A stretch of 64,000 bases of DNA from Kryptolebias marmoratus (GCF_001649575.2 NC_051436.1:2328800-2392799), one strand, 5' to 3'. Shown: positions 10,404 through 23,394, counted from the stretch's first letter. Made by a program: numbers and translations. Notes: generated by a model not told the origin, from the sequence alone.

Positions 10404-11976
10404 TGCCAGTACAGAAGTATTGCCTTGCAGCGTTTGCAATTCTTTAAATCAGAAACCCAGAAAGTTTATTATAGACAAGCCTTTTGAAAATGTTTTATTG
10501 TACTCGTGTTTTGTTGAGTTGTTTTTCAGATTCTCATAAATTTGCTTGTTTGAATCCTTGACCTGAAAGAACCAGCACAAACTGCTCAGCATTGTAACGA
10601 TATGCAGTGAAATTATAGGGGTGGCTTTTAAAGAGCTCTCTGACTTTCACAGAGGAAGGATTAACTAAGTCATTTTCTTTTTAATGAGTACAGGCTGCTG
10701 TCATTAGGTGACAGATACAGGGTACTAAAGTGCCAAAAACAACAACTGTTCCTGTGTCCTTGTCAGTATCGGTTTTATTAATTGATTGATGTAATTTGCT
10801 AACTGAAAAGTAGAAGTCAACATTTCTTTGTTCTTTTTTGGTGTTGTGCATGTTGTACTGCTCTTTTTGATTTGATTGTTTTGTTATTACTGTACCAATT
10901 TTCTGCTGGCTGCAAAAGATATTGCCCCTCAGAGACACTAAAGTTTACTTTACCTGACCTAAAATGATCATTCAAGAACCATGAGGTGTTCTCTCCATCC
11001 AGTTTCCTTTCATCCTGTAGACATGTATTTAAGTCATCCCAGCTTGGGGATCACTACCACATTTCATATCCACAAACCTACTGTTATTTTTGGTGTGATA
11101 TCACACAATTATCAAAACACTCTTGCATTTACTTGATGGACTGGCGACCTGTCCAAGGTGTACCCAACCTTCATCGAGTGGCTCTCTGTCAGCCTGAACA
11201 GGATTTAATTACAACAGAAAACAAGTGTGAAAGAGTTAAAATCATTGCTGTTTGTTGTTGCTTTATTTTTCTGTATTTTTATACTTGTTTTCTTCCCAAC
11301 TTGTTTACAAAGACTGATTAAACTATCTTGACAAATCAGGCATTTGTTACCAATAGGGACTCATAGCAAAATAACAAAATCCACATTCTGACTGCTTAAA
11401 ATCATATTGATGTCAAGAAGAAACTAATCTTGAATAAAAGACGGTGGCTGTCTCTTCTTCGTGGAAAAACAATTCCTTTAACACAGACAGTCTGTTTAAC
11501 GACATGGTTCTTAAAACTGCCGCACCTTCAGAGTTTATAGAAAAATAACGTAACAATCCACTTTTAGCATATTTCCATATTTACAAGTGGAATGACTAAA
11601 ATGACCAAGGTATTTCCCAGAAAACAAAACAACTGTCTCACGCAAACATAAAACATAATTTTTTCTTTTGAAGTATGAAAATGAATGTTAGTTCTCCTAA
11701 AAGTATGCAACTGCCTGCAGATACGAAATAGTTTTTGCTCACGTTGTCAGATGTGAACCAGAAAAACAGGTTTCATTGTTTTGTCAGGTACTGAATGTAA
11801 AGAACTTTTGTCTTTGAAGATAACGAGGTTAATTAGGTTTTGTGAAAGCATCATGGTTCATAATAATATTTTTTTAGAAGACCATCATAGCTGATAAATG
11901 TGATTCAGGCATAATAATCTGTAAACACAATGATTTGGTTCTGATATATACAGCTGTTATTTATGTCTTATCATTG
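10404..11976. other. ZP upstream region, no gene seen
   Basis: Non-coding in all frames by inspection. A piece near 11130-11215 (GGACTGGCGACCTGTCCAAG) belongs to the same abundant repeat family as 8091-8420. The rest is AT-rich unique-looking DNA, duplicated at 18771-20343. Confidence 0.5.
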
Positions 11977-12335
11977 NNNNNNNNNNNNNNNNNNNNNNNN
12001 NNNNNNNNNNNNNNNNNNNNNNNNNNNNNNNNNNNNNNNNNNNNNNNNNNNNNNNNNNNNNNNNNNNNNNNNNNNNNNNNNNNNNNNNNNNNNNNNNNNN
12101 NNNNNNNNNNNNNNNNNNNNNNNNNNNNNNNNNNNNNNNNNNNNNNNNNNNNNNNNNNNNNNNNNNNNNNNNNNNNNNNNNNNNNNNNNNNNNNNNNNNN
12201 NNNNNNNNNNNNNNNNNNNNNNNNNNNNNNNNNNNNNNNNNNNNNNNNNNNNNNNNNNNNNNNNNNNNNNNNNNNNNNNNNNNNNNNNNNNNNNNNNNNN
12301 NNNNNNNNNNNNNNNNNNNNNNNNNNNNNNNNNNN
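11977..12335. other. Assembly gap (359 N)
   Basis: The size is estimated rather than a placeholder. The undisturbed copy at 20344-20793 shows about 450 bp between the same flanks, so the gap is under-sized by about 90 bp or that allele carries a deletion. Confidence 0.97.
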
Positions 12336-12609
12336 TACCGTTTACTCATGAATCAGCCTCCCAGATACCTGAACTCTCATCACTGCTTGATGCTAAGAGT
12401 CATCTCTGACCTGGAGGAAGCTATAAAAAAGTAATACTGTTTTTGTCCATGTAAGCAAACACATCATTTTATTACAGAAAAAAGAGGTAAAACAAGAAGA
12501 GCCAGCTCAGATTGTTCCAGTAACTTTTAATGACTTCCTCTTGACCTAAATACTCAAACAGCTCCTAAACATGCCTTATGATCTATGCATCATAAAAACT
12601 GCAATAAAA

Positions 12610-12930
12610 ATTAAATATAGGACCGCACAGATGAACAGCTGATTCGTACTGTTGCCTCACATCAAGAGTGTTGCTGGTTTGAATCCTGGCAGTGGCCTTT
12701 CTGTTGTTTTGTCTGTGCATGTGTTGGTTTTCTTCAGATACTCCGGTTTCCTCCTACAGTCCAAAAATATGGATTATGGGTTAATTGAATAATCTAAAGT
12801 CTAAATAGACCTTAGCTGTGTGTATGTGTGTGAATGGTTGTTTGTTTCTGTGATAGACTGGTGACCTGTTCAGAGAGTACCCTGTCTCGTGACTGTTTGG
12901 ATAGACACCAACTCCCCACAACCCTAAACA
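12610..12930 (+). mobile_element. Degenerate teleost interspersed repeat (mirror of 8091-8420)
   Basis: Reverse-complement copy of the repeat at 8091-8420, within the inverted arm. The version at 21050-21385 lacks about 65 bp of it. Confidence 0.6.
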
Positions 12931-13525
12931 AGATTAAATCGGAACAGAAAATTAATGACAAATGAAGGACTGATAAAATTGTCACGATATTGTCACCTCT
13001 ACTTCCTTTAAATAAAGGCTAAAACCCCCACCTGTTTAGAGTAACTTTTGAATCAGAATGATTGGATGTGTACTTGTATCTCATTTGGTGACTGTATGTT
13101 ACTGTTTTTGTATTTTGTTTTTATGATGTAAAAGCACTTTGAAGTGCCATGTGCTATACCAATAAGGTAGACCAGGAGGCAGAGCATGTTGGAGACTTCC
13201 TAAATTGCAACAGCTGGAAGACAGTTTAATTAAAAAAGGTCTATGTGTGGAATCCAGGCGAGCACTTTAAAGAGTAAACGTGAACCTTGGATGGATCCGG
13301 AGGGAGATGTTGAATGGTGATAGTTGGAGGGCGGACAGGACTCGCAGAGTCGTCGATGAGCAAGAGGAGCAAATGTTTGCCAACCGTGGAAAGGGAACCA
13401 GTGATCTTACATGGAGTATCGGAGACAAGGGAGGGAAACAGAGTAGCACAAGGAACCAGATCCAGGAGGAAGACACACAAAAGGGTAAGTGCAAGGAGAT
13501 CAAATACATAAGGAAACGCTAATGA

Positions 13526-14303
13526 TAGTGATGGGACATCTGCAGCCAGGGTTCGAGGCGTGTACCGAGTAAAAAGGGGGCATGTCCGATGAAGCCCCGC
13601 TTCGGAGCTTGTGTCATATTGAGCAAAATCACGTGATCAACAACAAATGAGGCCTCGCATTATATCTGCCACGTCATTGCTTCACTTTGCGTATCATTTT
13701 TCAAAATAAAAGCGCTATGAACTCTGTTGTAGTAGGTGGTTTGGTAGCAGTTTTCATCAGCAGTGGTTGAAATGGAGCCGTCAAAAAAGAGAAAAAGCTC
13801 TCATATCTGGGATATACATATTTGCAATATTAAAAACCAGAACTAGAACTCCCAGGAAGAGATGATTTTAAATAAATTCTGTTTTTCAGGAAGCAAGTAT
13901 CAAACTCAAACTTGGAGTCTGCCCCAACAATCACTCAATTCCCAATACACTAAAGTACAACATATCTTCATTGTCAAATAAGTCCATGACATAAAAGAAA
14001 ACCCAACACAACCACTGATGGTCAAGGATTAGATTGGCTACAAATCATTTTAATAATTAGAACATGACAATTAAATATGATTTAATTGATTCTCCTGTTA
14101 CTAAACATGAGTTTGATGAAAACTTTGTGACAATATTGCATTTACAAATGTTTGAAAGTATGATCCAACTGAGTGACAAAGCTGTTACAGTTTCACCAGC
14201 AGATGTCACTAGTGAGTGATGAATGAAGCATCGAGTTACCTTTTCGCAAAGCAAAGTGTTGGAAAGCTTTATTGCTTCACGAGGCTTCATTTGCCCATCA
14301 CTA
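13526..14303. mobile_element. hAT-like non-autonomous transposon (mirror of 6718-7495)
   Basis: Same element as at 6718-7495 in inverted orientation, with TAGTGATGGG termini. Its presence in both arms dates the insertion before the arms separated. Confidence 0.62.
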
Positions 14304-15060
14304 GCTAAAAATCCTTGAGAAACTCAGAGAGCGCAGCTCAGAGTACCATTGTTGGTTAACACTCAGGCGACAAAGGGCTAGCGACGCGCTCCTCCTATCC
14401 TCCTGCAGATGAGCCTGGATGACTTGCAGGTGCGTGCAATAATCAGTCCGTTCATCCCCCGGCTAGAACTCTATGACTCCCTCTGGTGGAAAAACACAGA
14501 ACCCCAAAACCCCCTGCTCCCTGAAAGCTACATCTTTGCATTACAAACCAGGTCCTAAAAACTAGATAAGGTAACATTTTCATGGAATGTTTACTTTGAT
14601 GAAGTTCCTTCCCCCCAGATTTTACTATTAGTCTTTCATATTTCCAGTCTTTGAAGTATGTTTTTGTCAAGTTTTTCTCTGTCAGGATTTGCTGTTATTA
14701 GTAACCGGTGTTTATTACCTGTTTAGCCTGACATTTTTAGATTTTGCTTGTCCCTGTTCCCATTCAGTGTTTCCTCATCTCCCCTGATAACCAACTCAAT
14801 AAACCAGGGGGGTATTACCAAAAAGGTTTAGCATACTCTTAGTTTTTTCATTAACTCTGATTTAACTTAATCAGAGCATTGAAACTCTGGGTATTTGGTT
14901 CCAAAAAAGGCTGATTACAAAAAGTCCAAGTTTAACTTTGAAAGAAGGGCGTTCACATACAGAATACAAAGGCTCAGTGGAGCTCCGATACCTTGATACT
15001 GAGTGAACCTACCTTTTCTACCTGCCTCTGGACAGATGTTGGAAAAGGCCATTCATGCTT

Positions 15061-15390
15061 TTATTAGCTCAAGGTTTGACTGGTTTGTATGTTGGAATCT
15101 CTCAATCCTTCATCAGACGCCTTCAGCTTGTAAAAAAATGCTGCATCCCGATTCTTAACTAACATTCCCAGACATGAGCTCTTCACCCCAATTTTATCTT
15201 CTTTGCACTGGCTTCCTGTACATTTTAGAATTGATTTAAAGCTTTTATTGTTCACTTTTAAAGCTCTTAGCGGTCATGTCCCACCTGATTTAGCTGATCT
15301 AGTAGCTTTCTGTGATAAAATGGCCGTACTTGTGAAAAAAGAAAAGTGCTTTGAAGACATAGCAAGTAGCCACCAAGCAGGTTTATTTAA
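15061..15390 (+). mobile_element. L2-type LINE fragment (mirror of 5631-5960)
   Basis: Plus-strand copy of the L2 reverse-transcriptase remnant, with HWLPVHFRIDLKLLLF at about 15206-15253. Frame-broken and non-functional. Confidence 0.75.
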
Positions 15391-15812
15391 AACACCACGA
15401 TGCAATATTAAAGTTAAAAGTAAAGGACAGGTTGCCAGTCCATTACAGAGCCAACAATGTGACATGAGACAAAAAAACAAACATGCGCACTTCCAGTTAA
15501 TTTTGAATCTCCACATTAGAGCTGCACAATTTATCACAAATTTATCATCAACATAATATCACTGAATATAGCTAAGTACTGATTGGACTGCTATAAACCA
15601 TAGATCATTGTATTTCAAGTACCATTGCTAATAATATATTTGGTCAGTCTTGCTGGCCTTGAAGCCCACACCTGGTTTAGAAAATGGTCAAGATAGAGAA
15701 AGAGAGGATTGTGGAAAATGTAGGTTTTACAATAATTGGACTAGTGTGGAAGAAACCTAAAGTATTACATCACAACAGGAAAAATACCAGACTGATGCCA
15801 GTACTGATGGTT

Positions 15813-15912
15813 NNNNNNNNNNNNNNNNNNNNNNNNNNNNNNNNNNNNNNNNNNNNNNNNNNNNNNNNNNNNNNNNNNNNNNNNNNNNNNNNNNNNNNNN
15901 NNNNNNNNNNNN
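15813..15912. other. Assembly gap (100 N)
   Basis: Placeholder gap separating ZP intron 1 (right side, minus strand) from ZP 3'-flanking DNA (left side). Exons 2-6 should lie here in the natural gene. Confidence 0.99.
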
Positions 15913-16092
15913 AAAAAGTTTTCTCATTGCCTTTGGGCTCAGTTGTAATAAGTGTACTTATATAAGTACATTTACCTTCTTTTACATTTGTAAACTTTTA
16001 CTTTTAATCAAGTTCCTCTTAAATGAGGCATCAGTAACATGGCTGAAGAAAACAACTTTTCTTTTAAGCTAACTGATATGTGTTTAGATTAC

Positions 16093-16168
16093 CTGTCAGT
16101 GCGATGACAGTGAACAGGTAGATCAAGGTGCGGAACATGTTGGCGGCTTGCCAAACAACAGACAAACG
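16093..16168 (-). CDS. ZP-domain protein, signal-peptide exon (only copy in the window)
   Basis: On the minus strand an acceptor (TCTCTTTCAG) ends at 16169, a short 5'-UTR follows, and the ATG is at 16138-16136. The 46 coding bases read MFRTLIYLFTVIALT plus one base and end at the donor GTAATC (16092). The peptide has a basic start, a hydrophobic core and a small residue near the end, as a secretion signal should. Phase and residue context fit exon 2 exactly (T-G-E-P-T). Downstream on the minus strand comes intron 1 and then the 15813-15912 gap, so its own exons 2-6 are absent here and appear only in the blocks at 534-2599 and 2715-4046. Confidence 0.82.
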
Positions 16169-16939
16169 CTGAAAGAGACACAGGTGATTGGAAAAAAGGT
16201 TTCAGTTACAAAGTTGTCTTATTGCATGGTGGAATAACAATCTTTTAACAATTCAAGAGTAAAATATCCAAATATCAAAAGCTATTTCAGTTCATCAGAG
16301 CACTTTTTCTTTGTTATAGAATTTAAAATGTGCCTGTAAGATTTATTTTATTAGAGAACCTCACAGGTGTTTCATGTGGAAGACAAGAAGTCAAATTCAG
16401 CAACATAACATCCAATTTCACGGTTCGGTCTGAGTTTTCCACATTGCAGAAATGACTGGAACACTGCTAAACTACTTATTTTAATTTAATTCCAAATTAG
16501 TGCATTTTAATTGAATATGTAAACGCTGAAACATTTTTCCTAATCTAATTACAATTACAGATTGTTAAATGAACCGAAACCTGTCCACAGTGAGCTATCG
16601 ACTGATTCACTCAGAGGACCATGGATAGTAACTCTGTTGTTTATGTTTTTCTGAAAATGAGGAGGAAAATCAAGGCAGTTGTTCCATGAAGTGAAAGGAA
16701 AATAAATGGTTTGTATTTCGTTTTAAAACAACCCTGCATGTTTAATCAAGGCTGTTGGTTCTGGTGTCTGCTAGAAACAAAAATATAAGTTTTCATCAGT
16801 TTTTTATTAACTTTAGTAATTTACTTTACTTTTACACACCAATAAAATTATTATTTTCTAACAGATTGTGCAATTTACCTTCTTAATTGATCAAAATTAT
16901 AATTAAGGACTCAAACAAACCATATTATTCATGACTTAC

Positions 16940-17080
16940 CCTCTGTGGATGGAGATATCGATGAAGATGATGATTTTTAAAGGCTTTCTGGTGATGTAGA
17001 GGTGGGATAAATTCACCTGATGGTGTCTCTGTGAGGAGAAAACTGCTCTGTCTCTCTGTGTCTGTCTCGTTTTTAAATAT
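16940..17080 (-). promoter_or_regulatory. ZP gene promoter and untranslated first exon
   Basis: The minus strand has ATATTTAAAAA (17070-17080) as a TATA-type box. About 30 bp on begins a purine-rich leader that ends at the strong donor GTAAGT (16939-16934). It pairs with the acceptor before the signal-peptide exon, giving a 5'-UTR intron of about 770 bp. The transcription start is inferred, not seen. Confidence 0.5.
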
Positions 17081-17982
17081 CGCTCCTGTCCACACCTAGA
17101 TAAGAAAAAAAAAAAGGAATTAGGGCAAACTTGTATTGATGCTGCTTGACTGGATCCTCCCTCAACTTCAACTGAAGTCTTTTTAGCAACAAGGTCAAGA
17201 TGATAGTTGTACATAATAATTGTAATTGACAACAACTTTTGTTATTTAGAACACAGTGTTTGCAGCCCCTGTAAAATTAAGAACATTCTTTAGCATTCAA
17301 AGAAGCATTTCAAGTAGCTTTTTCTTTCAGTACATTATGCAAATTGCAGTATAACAGAAGATTTATGATCTGACGCAGGCTCCCGTGCTAAGCCCTAATG
17401 TTTTTCTGTTTACAAACCTGAGCTGCAACATTCTTAACTGGCTGCAGGTGATAAATCAGTTAATTATCTAACACAGCACTGCATCCGGGTGTGACGTTTT
17501 AACACCTAGAGTTTATACAGTATGACTACCAAACTGTATCAAACTCAGTTCTCAGTGGAAATGTTGTTTTATAACAATGTAATGTAAAACCAAATTGCCC
17601 ACCTTTGAATCTATTAACAGTTCCTACAACCTGATTTAAAAATTGATGGTATCGTTCTTTCCTTTCTGTTTCATCCCTGACTTTGGAGAAAAAATTCTTT
17701 ATTTTTACATTGTATTAAGAGTTTTGATTCCTTTAAAAAGCAGCTAAAGACATTTTTTTTAAATCCAGACCTGCCTTTTAAATGATCTTTTTAATAATAT
17801 AATGCTTGAAATGTTTTTTAAACCAGCTACTAGGGAGAACAGGCCAGTGTATTACCTTTGCCAGTCCCAAGCCCGGGTAAATGGTGAAGGTTTTGTCAGG
17901 AACACTTTTGCCAAAACTAACATGTGAGGTCATCCAAGTGACGGCATACCAGATTGGTTGATGCCTGCAACGACCTCCACTG

Positions 17983-18770
17983 GTGCTGTTAACAAACAGA
18001 ATGCTGCTGTTAGTGGAACACCAGAAGGAGGGAAACATGTCAGGAGACAGAGGGAGAAGAGGACAGACGAGTGTAGGACTGAGGGTAACAGCTCTAAATG
18101 TAGGAACAATGAAAGACAGAGGTAGAGAGCTGGCTGACATGATGCAGAGGAGGAAGGTAGATCTGTTATGTGTGGAAGGGAAGCAAGGCTCGCAGCATCG
18201 GGGCAGAGTTCAGCTGTTTTACCATGGGGTGGACAGGAAGAGACATGGAGGAGGCATGGTCCTGAAGGAGGAGTTAAGGAATGTAGTCGAGCTGAAAAGA
18301 GTGTCAGATAGGGTGATGTGTCTGAAGGTAGAAGTAGAAGGTCTGATGCCGAAGGTTGTCAGTGGTTCTGCTCCACAGGTTGGATGTGATGTAGAAGAGA
18401 TCGGAGCAAGTCTGAATGTTGGTGAGGAAACAGAGGAGATGAGGAGGTGATGGGCAGGTTTGGTATTAAGGAAAGGAACCAAGAAGGACAGATGGTGGTA
18501 GATTTTGTCAAGTAGATGGAAATGGCAAGATGCCGGACTCCAAGGTCCAGAAAAACAGGGAGTGAGGTAAAAAGGTGGAGTGGATGGAGAAAAGTTTCAG
18601 GAGTGATTTGTGACAAAAGGGTGGCAGCAAAGGTCAAAGGTCAAAGGAAAGGTTTACAGACAGTGGTGAGAGCAGCCATGTTGTCTGGTTTGGAGACAAA
18701 AAGGCAGGAGACAGAACTGGAAGTGGCAGAGCTGAATATGTACAAGAATCGACAGCAGTTTGACATCTAA
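17983..18770 (+). pseudogene. RTE-type LINE fragment (second copy)
   Basis: Same truncated endonuclease/RT remnant as at 9616-10403, in the direct-repeat block. Non-functional. Confidence 0.8.
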
Positions 18771-20343
18771 TGCCAGTACAGAAGTATTGCCTTGCAGCGT
18801 TTGCAATTCTTTAAATCAGAAACCCAGAAAGTTTATTATAGACAAGCCTTTTGAAAATGTTTTATTGTACTCGTGTTTTGTTGAGTTGTTTTTCAGATTC
18901 TCATAAATTTGCTTGTTTGAATCCTTGACCTGAAAGAACCAGCACAAACTGCTCAGCATTGTAACGATATGCAGTGAAATTATAGGGGTGGCTTTTAAAG
19001 AGCTCTCTGACTTTCACAGAGGAAGGATTAACTAAGTCATTTTCTTTTTAATGAGTACAGGCTGCTGTCATTAGGTGACAGATACAGGGTACTAAAGTGC
19101 CAAAAACAACAACTGTTCCTGTGTCCTTGTCAGTATCGGTTTTATTAATTGATTGATGTAATTTGCTAACTGAAAAGTAGAAGTCAACATTTCTTTGTTC
19201 TTTTTTGGTGTTGTGCATGTTGTACTGCTCTTTTTGATTTGATTGTTTTGTTATTACTGTACCAATTTTCTGCTGGCTGCAAAAGATATTGCCCCTCAGA
19301 GACACTAAAGTTTACTTTACCTGACCTAAAATGATCATTCAAGAACCATGAGGTGTTCTCTCCATCCAGTTTCCTTTCATCCTGTAGACATGTATTTAAG
19401 TCATCCCAGCTTGGGGATCACTACCACATTTCATATCCACAAACCTACTGTTATTTTTGGTGTGATATCACACAATTATCAAAACACTCTTGCATTTACT
19501 TGATGGACTGGCGACCTGTCCAAGGTGTACCCAACCTTCATCGAGTGGCTCTCTGTCAGCCTGAACAGGATTTAATTACAACAGAAAACAAGTGTGAAAG
19601 AGTTAAAATCATTGCTGTTTGTTGTTGCTTTATTTTTCTGTATTTTTATACTTGTTTTCTTCCCAACTTGTTTACAAAGACTGATTAAACTATCTTGACA
19701 AATCAGGCATTTGTTACCAATAGGGACTCATAGCAAAATAACAAAATCCACATTCTGACTGCTTAAAATCATATTGATGTCAAGAAGAAACTAATCTTGA
19801 ATAAAAGACGGTGGCTGTCTCTTCTTCGTGGAAAAACAATTCCTTTAACACAGACAGTCTGTTTAACGACATGGTTCTTAAAACTGCCGCACCTTCAGAG
19901 TTTATAGAAAAATAACGTAACAATCCACTTTTAGCATATTTCCATATTTACAAGTGGAATGACTAAAATGACCAAGGTATTTCCCAGAAAACAAAACAAC
20001 TGTCTCACGCAAACATAAAACATAATTTTTTCTTTTGAAGTATGAAAATGAATGTTAGTTCTCCTAAAAGTATGCAACTGCCTGCAGATACGAAATAGTT
20101 TTTGCTCACGTTGTCAGATGTGAACCAGAAAAACAGGTTTCATTGTTTTGTCAGGTACTGAATGTAAAGAACTTTTGTCTTTGAAGATAACGAGGTTAAT
20201 TAGGTTTTGTGAAAGCATCATGGTTCATAATAATATTTTTTTAGAAGACCATCATAGCTGATAAATGTGATTCAGGCATAATAATCTGTAAACACAATGA
20301 TTTGGTTCTGATATATACAGCTGTTATTTATGTCTTATCATTG

Positions 20344-20793
20344 TTTACTCATGGTACATTATTGCTGATACTTCCTCTTAAAGTTTTATGCTATTAGGAA
20401 CATGTCTTAAGGGGAAATGCACCTTGAGTTGGGTAGAAATGTAGGTCAGACACATAAAAGTTCTGCGTCAGTAATTAGCAAGGTTCTCTATCACTTCTAG
20501 GCGAGCAAAATATGATGCAAAGCGTAGATAAACACTCAGGTCCCTGTGAGATGTTTAGAAGACGTCTTTAGGTCTGGATTGACAAAAACAAACTGGATCA
20601 AGAAGGTGTGAAAACTTTTGGTTTGCAGAAATAGCTCTCATTAATCATCACAAATTATTTTTCACCTTCACTGCAGTGTCTGTGTTTTAAACTGTCTCTT
20701 TTCATTGTACATGTACGGACATGTTGAATGGACTTCTTGTATTCAGGAGACGATTGTAACATTATCATTGATCGTATCGAATTGCTCTATCAT
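20344..20793. other. Sequence missing from the paralogous gap
   Basis: Continuous DNA between the flanks that border the 359-N gap at 11977-12335. No coding potential is seen; it is upstream flank of the ZP promoter on the minus strand. Confidence 0.6.
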
Positions 20794-21049
20794 ACCGTTT
20801 ACTCATGAATCAGCCTCCCAGATACCTGAACTCTCATCACTGCTTGATGCTAAGAGTCATCTCTGACCTGGAGGAAGCTATAAAAAAGTAATACTGTTTT
20901 TGTCCATGTAAGCAAACACATCACTTATTACAGAAAAAAGAGGTAAAACAAGAAGAGCCAGCTCAGATTGTTCCAGTAACTTTTAATGACTTCCTCTTGA
21001 CCTAAATACTCAAACAGCTCCTAAACATGCCTTATGATTCATGCATCAT

Positions 21050-21385
21050 AAAAACTGCAATAAAAATTAAATATAGGACCGCACAGATGAACAGCTGATT
21101 CGTACTGTTGCCTCACATCAAGAGTGTTGCTGGTTTGAATCCTGGCAGTGGCCTTTCTGTGTTTTTGTCTGTGCATGTGTTGGTTTTCTTCAGATACTCC
21201 GGTTTCCTCCTACAGTCCAAAAATATGGATTATGGGTTAATTGAATAACTGGGTTAATTGACCTGTTCAGGGTGTACTCTGCCTTGTAAACACTGACTGT
21301 TGGGATAGACACCAACTCCCCACAACCCTAAACAAGATTAAATCGGAACAGGAAATTAATGACAAATGAAGAAAAATGACTTATA
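21050..21385 (+). mobile_element. Degenerate teleost interspersed repeat; end of duplicated block
   Basis: Third copy of the repeat seen at 8091-8420 and 12610-12930. It diverges more than the rest of the block: about 65 bp are absent after TTAATTGAATAA, and homology to the other copies ends near 21385. The duplication breakpoint therefore lies in or next to this repeat. Confidence 0.6.
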
Positions 21386-22408
21386 AAATTGTCATGATAC
21401 TTGCATAAGAGTTATTGTTATGTCATTCAACGGCATGAACGTCATGATTCGTCACATACTACATCTGTTAGTTCGTCTTTGTCACATTAATCATCTGGGA
21501 GCAGAGAGTGCATCTAAATTGTTTTCTAAAACACACATTTCCTCTGAAGCCACTTAGTCAGACAGCGTCTTACCTTTAATTTTTTTTTTTTTTTTCTATT
21601 AATGGCTTCATTTCACAAATCGTACTAAAGACAAATACATTTCTGATCTACATTTAGCAACTTTCTTACATTTTAGGTTTTGTTTTATTTAAACATATAT
21701 AGACCCCTCTACTGTTAAACTGTTTAAGTAATATTGGCAACCATATATTAAAATATCCAAAGTAAAAATGCTGTTTAACTTTCCAACAGTTATGATTCTG
21801 TTCAGAAGGCCTGGTCTGCTAGACTACTTATTCATTTCCTCAAATGTTTATGTTATGTATGTGATAAAACAATACATTATTCAATGGTACTATTTTGTGT
21901 TCTATGTGGAAGAATACCAAGTGTGGTATGAGCGCATTGATCTCACAGTGTTCTTCGGCAAATGGCTAATAAAAACTAAGTCACGTTTCACTGAGGTTCT
22001 GTTGAATTATATTTTGTTAAGTTATGAGAAGGAACATAACAGTTTATTTTGGAAACGAGTTGTTTTCATCAAATTATGTCATTTCTGTCACTGAGCAGGA
22101 CTAAAGTGATTAAATATTATCACGAACAAACATTTGCACATCCTAAATAGCTTTGCAGATTCATACACAGCTTTAGTTTTGCACATTTTGATTTTTCCTA
22201 TTTTCTGTTGAACTGATTGCTAGCCCATTTGTACTATTCCTTCATATGGACATTATAAACAATATTACTAATGTTCTCATTTATTTACTGCATTGCTACT
22301 CTTGTTTTTGTATTTTCTGTCCTGAAAACAGTATTCCTGTGCAACTTAGCACATTGTCAGTAATCATTTTTATTCTGCTGACATCATTAGAATAATTTAC
22401 CACACTGT
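21386..22408. other. Intergenic, no gene seen
   Basis: AT-rich single-copy-looking DNA. The 108-codon open frame at 21768-22094 has no recognisable domain, no splice context and AT-driven composition, so it is not called as a gene. Confidence 0.5.
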
Positions 22409-22575
<167 letters not shown>

Positions 22576-23394
22576 GTTCAGATCCATGTGCAACACACAG
22601 CTGCATGAAATTTAGTCAAAAAAAGCTAAAAGAATGAAAGAATAAAAACTGAGTTTTACTTCTGTCTTGGCTCACACTTATTTGAGGATTTGCCTGTCAG
22701 TGTTTTATCTGTATTTTTGTACATACTTGTTTCCTACAACTTGCATTTTGTAAAATATTAGCTAAACCTTTTGCCATCCTCTGTATTATATCTACAGTGT
22801 ATAATTTGTTGATCCAAAAATGGAATATATAAATTACTGTAACTAATTCAATTTTGATCTATTATTAAACAGAAATGATTAAATTGGCAGTTAAATTACA
22901 TTATTATTGTTGTTGTTTTTTATACCAATATAAAAAAGAACTGATCTTGAATAAGTTAAACAGGTTATTTGTTCATTTTGAAGATGAAAAAGTCATTTAG
23001 TCGGGGTACATTCCAAAAGCTTCATAAAACTGCCACGCCTGCTGAGTTTATAGCTTTCAACCTACCACACCTTTATCTAAATTTGCACGCCACACTGGAA
23101 CACCTAAATGATTTCTACATAATCAGAATAACTATTACATGCGATCACTGAGCAGTAGTTTTCCTTTTGAGGTGTGCAGACGAACATCAGTCCTGCTGAA
23201 AGTTTCCAATAAGCAACAATGGCAGACGGAGTAAAAGTGTCTCCAGCGTTGTTGTGAATTTGTGTTCACTGAAGTGTGAAGATACAAGTCAAACAGGTGA
23301 CAGAATACTCACTTAAGGCAGCAATTACACCAATGCCTGCAGGCACAAATACTTCCTGGGCAACCTGTCAAATCCATTTTTCTTTACCTACTTT
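22576..23394. other. Intergenic, no gene seen
   Basis: AT-rich DNA without coding signals. The 60-codon frame at 22969-23151 is not supported by homology I can recognise. Confidence 0.5.

Larger units (their letters stand above)
5209..15812. repeat. Second large inverted repeat: 5209-8540 versus 12481-15812
   Basis: Coordinates of matching features sum to 21021 throughout, for example the L2 fragment and the hAT element described below. The 3.3-kb arms look almost identical, and each arm ends at or near an N run. The content is ZP 3'-flanking DNA. The same sequence followed by the upstream region of a ZP promoter (12336 back to 8651) implies that ZP units are arranged in tandem, at least in one haplotype. 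Confidence 0.93.
8651..20343. repeat. Direct repeat: 8651-11976 versus 17018-20343
   Basis: The two 3.3-kb blocks match at a constant offset of 8367 and encode identical translated segments, with only small differences such as one A-run variant near 8743/17110. Both lie upstream of the ZP promoter. The right-hand copy is continuous through the sequence missing from the 11977-12335 gap and supplies about 450 bp there. Confidence 0.93.

Noticed and set aside
11935..12409. Open frames across the N run
   Set aside because: They consist almost wholly of undetermined residues and only reflect absence of stop codons in N.
1..21385. Possibility of a genuine giant cruciform-forming palindrome or amplified locus
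   Set aside because: All arms end at or near N placeholders, and the differences between arms are allele-like; misassembly is simpler.
21768..22094. 108-codon hydrophobic frame
   Set aside because: AT-rich composition, no motif, no neighbouring exons.
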